Assembly (NCBI GenBank): GCA_051747405.1 | Contig: JBNJGC010000148.1 | Span: 1 to 6,405 of the forward strand | Length of the DNA stretch: 6,405 nt | Origin: JAPHTQ01 sp051747405 | GTDB taxonomy: Bacteria; Pseudomonadota; Gammaproteobacteria; Thiohalomonadales; Thiohalomonadaceae | Direction of reading: 5' to 3' | In this document: one piece after another, positions 1 to 4,720 of the stretch | How the letters are laid out: each line of letters opens with the position of its first letter | Position numbering within the stretch: the first letter of the stretch is position 1 | Notes under the pieces: generated by a model | The model's database searches: none | The model's input: the letters and a program-made list of their open reading frames with translations, nothing else | What the model was told of the DNA's origin: nothing | Position numbers and translations under genes: made by a program

Positions 1-737
1 TCGATCACCGAGTCGATGAGGTTCATCGGCAGCGGAAAGACGATGGTGTTGGTCTTTTCACCGGCGATCTCGGTCAGCGTCTGCAGGTAGCGAAGCTGCA
101 TCGCTTCGGACTGCTGGGTCAGCATCTGCGCCGCCTCCAGCAGTTTGGCCGAGGCCTGCATCTCGCCCTCGGCGTGGATGATCTTGGCACGGCGCACCCG
201 CTCGGCCTCGGCCTGTTTGGCAATGGCCCGGACCATGGTTTCGTTTAGGTCCACATGCTTGATCTCGACGTTGCTCACCTTGATGCCCCAGGCGTTGGTC
301 TGCTCGTCGAGGATCGCCCGGATATCGGCGTTGAGCTTGTCGCGCTCGGCGAGCATCTCATCCAGCTCGTGCTGGCCCAACACTGAGCGTAGGGTGGTCT
401 GCGCCAGCTGGCTGGTGGCGTCGTAGAAGTTTTCCACCTGAATGATCGCCTTGTCCGGCTCAAGCACCCGGAAGTAGACCACGGCGTTGACCTCTACCGA
501 GACGTTGTCGCGGGAGATGACATCCTGGGTCGGCACATCCATAACGATGGTACGTAGATCCACCCGTACCATCTGCTGGATCAGCGGGATGACGATGATG
601 AAGCCCGGCCCCTTGACCTTCCAGAAGCGCCCCAGCAGAAAGATCACCCCACGCTCATATTCACGCAGGATGCGTATCGAGGCGAAGAAAAACAGGACCA
701 CCAATGCGATGATGGTGTAGAGGGTATATGCGGTCAT
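1..737 (-). CDS. Slipin (stomatin/prohibitin-like SPFH protein), 3' end cut off
   Basis: Membrane-anchored SPFH scaffold protein of the slipin type, thought to form oligomers in the inner membrane and to partner the NfeD protease encoded just upstream. 245 residues are visible and the family is usually about 250-260 long, so only a short tail is missing beyond the left edge. Residues 4-20 form a hydrophobic membrane hairpin or helix. The stomatin signature EYERGVIFLLGRF is at 26-38, followed by GPGFIIVIPLIQ (43-54) and the SPFH body to about 165. A charged helix rich in Ala and Glu (about 168-228) is a probable coiled coil for oligomer assembly. A C-terminal hydrophobic patch, NTIVFPLPMNLI, lies at 230-241. 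The ATG at 737-735 overlaps the NfeD stop codon (TAATG). A GAGGAG ribosome site (plus-strand 746-751) lies 8 bases upstream inside nfeD, which supports this start and translational coupling. Family assignment is confident; the physiological role is inferred. Confidence 0.93.
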   Translation of the reverse strand, partial: MTAYTLYTIIALVVLFFFASIRILREYERGVIFLLGRFWKVKGPGFIIVIPLIQQMVRVDLRTIVMDVPTQDVISRDNVSVEVNAVVYFRVLEPDKAIIQVENFYDATSQLAQTTLRSVLGQHELDEMLAERDKLNADIRAILDEQTNAWGIKVSNVEIKHVDLNETMVRAIAKQAEAERVRRAKIIHAEGEMQASAKLLEAAQMLTQQSEAMQLRYLQTLTEIAGEKTNTIVFPLPMNLIDSVI

Positions 738-2095
738 TATTGGCTCTCCTCAGTTGAATGCTCCAGCGGTTCCACCTGCAGGGTCAGGCCATCCATACCG
801 GTGACCCGGACTCGCTGCCCCTTATGCAGTGGTACCGTACTCTGTGCCGACCAGCGCTCGCTGTGGATCAGCACCGTGCCCCCGCCCTGAATCGCATCGA
901 CCACCACACCTTCACCGCCGCGCATCTGTTCCCGGCCACTCACCACCGGCCTCTCCCGTGCCCGCACTGCCATGCCGATAACCGTCACGAACATCAGCAC
1001 ACTCGCGATGGCGAAGGTGATGATCACGGAGAGGTCGATGCCGAAGCCCGGCGCCTGGGTGTCGATGAGGATAATCGAGCCGAAGACGAAGGCGATGGTC
1101 CCGCCGATACCGAGCATACCGAAACTCGGCTCAAAGGCCTCGCCGACCATCAAACCCACACCCAGCAGTATCAAGGCTACCCCGGCGTAGTTAATGGGCA
1201 GTAGCTGGAAGGCGTAGAGCGCCAGCAGCAGGGCGATGGCGCCGACCGTGCCGGGGACGATGGCGCCGGGATTGGCAAACTCGAAGATAAGGCCGTAGAC
1301 CCCGATAAGCATCAGGATGTAGGCGATGTTGGGGTTGGTGATGACGCCAAGCAGGCGGCTGCGCCAGTCCGGTGCCTGCCGTTCAATCGCCAGACCGGCG
1401 GTTTTGAGGCTGCGCTCGCGCCCCTGCACCTCGACCTTTCGCCCATCCAGCTTTTGCAGCAACTCGCTGGCGCCGCCGGCCATGAGATCGATAACGCCCT
1501 TCTCCAACGCCTCCTCAGCGGGCAGGCTCGCCGCCTCGCGCACCGCCTGCTCGGCCCAGTCGGCGTTACGCTCGCGCAGCTCCGCCAGGCCGCGGATATA
1601 GGCCACCGCATCGTTGATCACCTTGCGCTCCTTGGCATCCTTGGGCGCCTTGGCCGGCGCCTCATCTTCCGAGGCTGGCGGTCTCTCGCCGCCGGGCAGG
1701 CCGCCACCCCCGATGGAGACCGGAGTGGCCGCACCGAGGTTGGTGCCCGGGGCCATGGCGGCAACATGGCTGGCGTAGAGGATGTAGGTGCCGGCGCTGG
1801 CGGCACGGGCGCCGGAGGGCGCCACATAGGTGGCCACCGGCACCGGTGAGTTGGTGATCGCCTTTATGATCTCACGCATCGCCGTGTCGAGCCCGCCCGG
1901 GGTATCCATGCGAATCACCACCAGCTCCACCGGCTCGATCGCGGCGCGGCTGAGCGCACGCTGCAGATAGTCACTGGTGGCCGGACCAATGGGACCGTCG
2001 ACCACCAGCTCGCGCACCTGGCGCGGCTGCTCCTGGGCCGACACGGGCACCAACCACAGCAGCAGCGGCAAGATCAGCAACAGCGCACGGGCCAC
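737..2095 (-). CDS. NfeD family membrane-bound serine protease, ClpP-class, long form
   Basis: Probable membrane protease of the NfeD/STOPP family; archaeal PH1510 cleaves the C-terminal hydrophobic part of its stomatin partner. Numbering is from the GTG at 2095 (452 residues). A signal peptide (about 1-20, ending VSA) leads into a ClpP/crotonase-like domain with DTPGG at 64-68. The likely nucleophile is Ser100 in GARAASAG and the likely general base is Lys158 in KVINDA, matching the Ser/Lys dyad of PH1510. A Gly/Pro/acidic loop (about 129-157) lies between them. About five membrane segments follow (roughly 256-274, 280-300, 303-319, 328-346, 353-377), then a C-terminal OB-fold (about 385-443). 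Start choice: an in-frame GTG at 2104 would add three residues but sits on top of the ribosome site, while the GTG at 2095 has GGAGGT seven bases upstream. The stop overlaps the slipin start. The family is certain; activity is inferred from the intact dyad. Confidence 0.93.
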   Translation of the reverse strand: MARALLLILPLLLWLVPVSAQEQPRQVRELVVDGPIGPATSDYLQRALSRAAIEPVELVVIRMDTPGGLDTAMREIIKAITNSPVPVATYVAPSGARAASAGTYILYASHVAAMAPGTNLGAATPVSIGGGGLPGGERPPASEDEAPAKAPKDAKERKVINDAVAYIRGLAELRERNADWAEQAVREAASLPAEEALEKGVIDLMAGGASELLQKLDGRKVEVQGRERSLKTAGLAIERQAPDWRSRLLGVITNPNIAYILMLIGVYGLIFEFANPGAIVPGTVGAIALLLALYAFQLLPINYAGVALILLGVGLMVGEAFEPSFGMLGIGGTIAFVFGSIILIDTQAPGFGIDLSVIITFAIASVLMFVTVIGMAVRARERPVVSGREQMRGGEGVVVDAIQGGGTVLIHSERWSAQSTVPLHKGQRVRVTGMDGLTLQVEPLEHSTEESQ

Positions 2096-2102
2096 GGTCT
2101 CC

Positions 2103-2108
2103 ACCTCC
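2103..2108 (-). promoter_or_regulatory. Strong ribosome binding site deciding the NfeD start
   Basis: On the minus strand this reads GGAGGT, with the wider match AGGGAGGTGG. It lies 7 bases before the GTG at 2095 but overlaps the alternative GTG at 2104-2102. The spacing therefore favours 2095 as the true start. Confidence 0.6.
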
Positions 2109-2212
2109 CTCTACATAAACTCACTTGATCGTAGTCACTACTTGGCATCTTTGCAGAGCAGGGCAACCGCATACTTTGTCATCGCTGGTGTAAGCCATTG
2201 ATTTACGGTCGT

Positions 2213-2277
2213 CTGCCGCAAGGATGCGGCAGTCGAGCCTCCAGGGAGGGATTCACGGCGTACCGTTAGCTGTACGC
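2213..2277. repeat. Two-hairpin intergenic element, candidate dispersed repeat
   Basis: The NfeD/arfB gap contains a perfect 8-bp inverted repeat, CTGCCGCA (2213-2220) and TGCGGCAG (2225-2232), with a 4-base loop AGGA. A second perfect 6-bp inverted repeat, GCGTAC (2258-2263) and GTACGC (2272-2277), has an 8-base loop. The linker contains CAGGGAGGGATTCACGGCGT (2242-2261). From memory, this kind of string recurs between genes in many gammaproteobacterial genomes, but I could not check that here. Only one copy is present in the window, so calling it a repeat is inference; the paired hairpins are seen directly. Neither hairpin is followed by a T-run on either strand, so it is not a typical intrinsic terminator. 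Confidence 0.5.
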
Positions 2278-2347
2278 GGGGTGTTATGTAAGTATGCGCT
2301 CACCCTGCTTTGCAGAGTGGTTCGGATGTTTGGCCCTGCCGGCACGA

Positions 2348-2356
2348 TGCTACAAT
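2348..2356 (+). promoter_or_regulatory. Extended -10 promoter of arfB, predicted leaderless start
   Basis: TGCTACAAT is an extended -10 box (TGn plus TACAAT, five of six consensus bases). The upstream -35 match is poor (TTGGCC at 2330-2335, spacer only 15), which is normal for extended -10 promoters. If the last T is at -7, transcription begins at 2363, the A of the arfB ATG. No Shine-Dalgarno sequence lies between this box and the ATG. Confidence 0.55.
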
Positions 2357-2362
2357 CGCGTC

Positions 2363-2782
2363 ATGCTGAAGATATCCAACAACGTCGCACTGCCTGAGGA
2401 GGAGATCGAGCTGCACGCCATCCGTGCCCAGGGTGCCGGCGGGCAGAACGTCAACAAGGTGGCCAGCGCGATCCATCTGCGCTTCGATATTCGCGCCTCC
2501 TCCCTGCCCGATTTCTACAAGGAGCGGCTGCTGCAGCTGAACGATGCACGCATCAGTGGTGACGGCGTTATCGTGATCAAGGCGCAGCGTTTTCGTACCC
2601 AGGAGAAGAACCGCGAGGATGCGCTGGAGCGGCTGCGCCAGCTTATCCGCAGCGTCAATGTGGTGCAGAAGAAACGAATGCCGACCAAGCCATCGAAGAG
2701 CGCGAAGAAAAAACGCCTTGAGAGCAAGAAAAAACGCGGCAAACAGAAGGTGCTGCGTGGGAGGGTAAAGGACTACTCCTGA
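2363..2782 (+). CDS. arfB: Peptidyl-tRNA hydrolase ArfB, alternative ribosome rescue factor
   Basis: Cytoplasmic release-factor-like protein (also called YaeJ) that enters ribosomes stalled at the 3' end of mRNA and hydrolyses the peptidyl-tRNA without needing a stop codon, backing up tmRNA. The 139-residue product matches the E. coli protein (140) in length and layout. The catalytic domain carries RAQGAGGQNVNK with the GGQ motif at 26-28, followed by the well-conserved AIHLRFDIRASSLPDFYKER (36-55) and DGVIVIKAQ. The Lys/Arg-rich tail (about 103-136) is the part known to occupy the empty mRNA entry channel. The ATG at 2363 is chosen because homology begins exactly there (MLKISNNVALP). An in-frame ATG at 2294 would add 23 residues without family resemblance and would place the promoter inside the gene. 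It is transcribed away from nfeD and towards the hypothetical gene at 2850. Confidence 0.96.
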   Translation: MLKISNNVALPEEEIELHAIRAQGAGGQNVNKVASAIHLRFDIRASSLPDFYKERLLQLNDARISGDGVIVIKAQRFRTQEKNREDALERLRQLIRSVNVVQKKRMPTKPSKSAKKKRLESKKKRGKQKVLRGRVKDYS

Positions 2783-2823
2783 TCGCTATACCGCTGCCGG
2801 ACATGACCGTGCCCAGCCTGCTG

Positions 2824-2838
2824 CTACCTTTCAGGTAG
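2824..2838. terminator. Weak hairpin between convergent genes
   Basis: CTACCT (2824-2829) and AGGTAG (2833-2838) form a 6-bp stem around a TTC loop, in the 67-base gap between the convergent ends of arfB and the cysteine-rich gene. There is no T-run on either side, so its role as a shared terminator rests mainly on position. Confidence 0.25.
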
Positions 2839-2849
2839 GTGGCGAGGCG

Positions 2850-3284
2850 TCAGCCGAACCCGCCGAAAGTATCACCGCAATTGACACACGGTTTATTCAT
2901 CTTCATCGCCCTTCGCACTGGCCAATCCTCGATGCCGATGCGCCAGCCGTCGGCAAACGCCTCCAGCGACTCGACGAACTCCTCCGCCTGGGTCGGCCGG
3001 TTGATGGTGCAGTGCACCATCACCTGGGCGCTGTCTTCAGGGTTGGGGCTGACGGTCCACTGTATACCGTTCTTGCAGTCGGGCAGGGTGAAGCGGACGC
3101 CGTCGTAGATCAGTTCGCGATGGACACGAAACTGCCCCCAGATGCAGTAGATATCCCCGCGCTCGCCCTGGATATCGAGGATCGCATCGATGGATGAACA
3201 CCACTCTGTAAGGTTATCGATATTGATGTGGCGCTGAATGTCCGCGGCGGACATGCGCGTATCGGCATAGGCAAAAAATTCCAT
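2850..3284 (-). CDS. Hypothetical cysteine-rich protein with C-terminal CxxC
   Basis: I do not recognise this 144-residue protein. It has no signal peptide or membrane segment, so it is probably cytoplasmic. The N-terminal part (about 12-35) looks helical. The middle (about 36-95) alternates like a series of beta strands (GDIYCIWGQFRVHRELIY, GVRFTLPDC, IQWTVS, AQVMVHCTI). A helix follows at about 99-113. Six cysteines occur at 29, 47, 70, 92, 133 and 136; the last two form CVNC in a short tail ending GDTFGGFG. That tail could bind a metal or act in redox chemistry, but nothing proves it. The ATG at 3284 has a GGGGGAG ribosome site six bases upstream, which together with the even protein-like composition supports a real gene. 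It lies about 96 bases downstream of the aldo/keto reductase on the same strand, so co-transcription is possible. Confidence 0.8.
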   Translation of the reverse strand: MEFFAYADTRMSAADIQRHINIDNLTEWCSSIDAILDIQGERGDIYCIWGQFRVHRELIYDGVRFTLPDCKNGIQWTVSPNPEDSAQVMVHCTINRPTQAEEFVESLEAFADGWRIGIEDWPVRRAMKMNKPCVNCGDTFGGFG

Positions 3285-3380
3285 GTAGCACTCCCCCTGT
3301 TGCCCGAATCACCCTGCCACCGCGAGCCGCTCGGTGCCAGACAAAATAGGTTATCCGGGATAAAGGGGATTTATGAGGGC

Positions 3381-4313
3381 TTAGAGGCTCCTCAGATCAT
3401 CCAGCATCCGCCGCCGCTGCCTCCGGCTCGGCAGGGGGCCGGTGGCGGCGGCCATATTCTCCCGCATGTGCGCCACCTTGGTCGTGGCGGGGATGGCACA
3501 GGTGACCGCCGGGTGGGAGACGATGAACTTGAGAAAGAACTGCGCCCAGTGTTCACAGCCGATCTCGGCGGTCCAAGCCGGCAGCGGTTTGCCCGCCACC
3601 CGATCGAACAGCGAGCCGCCGCGGAAGGGGCGATTGATGATCACCGCCAGACCCCGCTCCTGCGCCAACGGCAGCAGCCGTTGCTCGACCTCACGGTCGA
3701 TCACGTTGTAGGTGAACTGGACAAAATCGAACGCCTCTTCGCGCTCGAGTACCCGCTCCAGCTCTCCATGGCGGCGACCGTGGGAGGTGGTAATACCGAT
3801 GTAACGGATCGCCCCCTCCGCTTTCATCGCCTTGAGCGTCTCCAGGTGCGTCTGCCAGTCGAGCATGTTGTGGATCTGCATCAGATCGAACCGCTCCACT
3901 CCCCAGCGCCTGCGCGAATGCTCCATCTGGTCGATGCCTATACGCCGCCCCGGCGTCCACACCTTGGTGGCGGCAAAGAGGTTGGGGGTGCTCTCCAGCT
4001 GCTCAAGGCAGTGGCCGATGACCGCCTCGGAGCTGCCGTACATGGGCGAGGAGTCGATCATCCCGCCACCGAGCTGGAAAAAGCTACCCAGCACCTCGCA
4101 ACGCTTCATCCGCAGGATGGGATCATCACCCACATCGAAGGTGATCCAGCTGCCCATACCGATCACCGGCAGCCGCTCACCGCTGGCGGGTATCGGTCGG
4201 GTCAGCGCCTCCCTCCCAACCGCCGGCAGCGGCCCGAGCGCAGCACCGCCCATCCCCGCAGCCAGCCACTGCAACAGACTGCGCCGCGTGATGCCCTCTC
4301 TTTTTGTCGCCAT
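3381..4313 (-). CDS. Tat-exported aldo/keto reductase
   Basis: Predicted NAD(P)H-dependent oxidoreductase of the aldo/keto reductase superfamily (TIM barrel); its substrate cannot be deduced. The 310-residue protein begins with a twin-arginine signal: ITRRSLLQ at 8-15 with the Arg pair at 10-11, then a mildly hydrophobic stretch (16-33). It is therefore probably exported folded or held at the outer face of the inner membrane. The catalytic tetrad is complete: Asp87 (MIDSSPMYG), Tyr92, Lys117 (ATKVW) and His148 (LMQIHNML). The C-terminal part has INRPFRGG (226-233) and a cofactor-phosphate segment, IPATTKVAHMREN (274-286). The ATG at 4313 is preceded by GGAGG four bases upstream and places the Tat motif where expected. 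The gene is divergent from the DUF3820 gene. Family and Tat signal are confident; the reaction is unknown. Confidence 0.92.
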   Translation of the reverse strand: MATKREGITRRSLLQWLAAGMGGAALGPLPAVGREALTRPIPASGERLPVIGMGSWITFDVGDDPILRMKRCEVLGSFFQLGGGMIDSSPMYGSSEAVIGHCLEQLESTPNLFAATKVWTPGRRIGIDQMEHSRRRWGVERFDLMQIHNMLDWQTHLETLKAMKAEGAIRYIGITTSHGRRHGELERVLEREEAFDFVQFTYNVIDREVEQRLLPLAQERGLAVIINRPFRGGSLFDRVAGKPLPAWTAEIGCEHWAQFFLKFIVSHPAVTCAIPATTKVAHMRENMAAATGPLPSRRQRRRMLDDLRSL

Positions 4314-4347
4314 AGCGCCTCCACTCTTTTACCTATAGCTTACGGCT

Positions 4348-4375
4348 TTGTCCGCCCCGACGCATCGGCTACCAT
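4348..4375 (+). promoter_or_regulatory. Candidate sigma70 promoter for the DUF3820 gene
   Basis: TTGTCC (4348-4353) and TACCAT (4370-4375) are separated by 16 bases, each matching four of six consensus positions. Transcription would start near 4382, about 33 bases before the GTG start. The box lies in the gap shared with the divergent aldo/keto reductase. Confidence 0.4.
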
Positions 4376-4414
4376 GCGCGATATTCACTTTCACAGGAAC
4401 GGATAGCGCTAACC

Positions 4415-4639
4415 GTGTTCGATAAACAGGATCTGCTCAAGCTCGCTCGCCACCCCATGCCCTTTGGTAAGTATCAGGGCAGGGTATTGATCGACCTGCC
4501 CGAGGAGTATCTGCTCTGGTTCAATAAAAAAGGCTTTCCCCGCGGCGAGCTGGGCAGACTGATGCAACTGGCGCTGGAGATCCGCATCAACGGCCTGGAG
4601 GGATTGATCAAACCGCTCAAGCACGGCAACGGAACATGA
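4415..4639 (+). CDS. DUF3820 family small protein
   Basis: A 74-residue cytoplasmic protein of the DUF3820 family, which Pfam, as I recall, labels a putative quorum-sensing-regulated virulence factor; no biochemical function is established. Almost the whole protein is the conserved domain: MPFGKYQGRVLIDLPEEYLLWF (15-36, the MPFGKY-G-DLPEEYL pattern), then KKGFPRGELGRLMQLALEI and the ending NGLEGLIKPL. No signal peptide or membrane segment is present. The start is a GTG at 4415, chosen because it gives the typical FDKQDLLKLA beginning. The ribosome site is poor: the nearest candidate, AGGAACGGA, is farther away than ideal. It is followed after 81 bases by slt on the same strand, which has its own promoter. 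Family is confident, function unknown. Confidence 0.88.
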   Translation: MFDKQDLLKLARHPMPFGKYQGRVLIDLPEEYLLWFNKKGFPRGELGRLMQLALEIRINGLEGLIKPLKHGNGT

Positions 4640-4657
4640 CCGTTCATCGCCCGGCCT

Positions 4658-4686
4658 TTGAAATGGACGCAGGCTCTGGCTAGACT
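4658..4686 (+). promoter_or_regulatory. Sigma70-like promoter of slt
   Basis: TTGAAA (4658-4663, five of six -35 bases), a 17-base spacer and TAGACT (4681-4686, four of six -10 bases) predict a transcript start near 4693. That leaves a leader of about 28 bases carrying the GAGGGG ribosome site of slt. An 11-base palindrome, GACTTAAAGTC (4683-4693), overlaps the -10 box and start point and could be an operator, though it may be chance. Confidence 0.5.
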
Positions 4687-4720
4687 TAAAGTCATTTCTA
4701 AATAATCATTCGAGGGGACT

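Noticed and set aside
145..720. Plus-strand short frames across the slipin gene
   Set aside because: The minus strand encodes an unmistakable SPFH protein continuously through this stretch. The plus-strand products are Ser/Arg-rich and featureless.
2110..2200. Minus-strand promoter for the nfeD-slipin operon
   Set aside because: TACGAT and TTGCCC matches occur here on the minus strand but at the wrong spacing, and other pairs match at only half the consensus positions. No specific promoter can be placed.
2294..2362. Longer arfB start at the ATG at 2294
   Set aside because: The 23 extra residues do not resemble the family, the known N-terminus begins at 2363, and the extension would cover the likely promoter.
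3316..3363. Hairpins after the aldo/keto reductase (imperfect stem at 3316-3338, and TTATC/GATAA at 3351-3363) as a terminator
   Set aside because: The first stem has a mismatch and a bulge, the second is only five pairs, and neither has a proper T-run on the minus strand. Termination here cannot be supported, so read-through into the 2850-3284 gene remains possible.
3228..4406. Plus-strand open frame of 392 codons opposite the aldo/keto reductase
   Set aside because: It lies antisense to a gene with a complete catalytic tetrad and a good ribosome site. Its product is a His/Arg/Pro-rich string with no recognisable motif, typical of antisense frames in GC-rich DNA.
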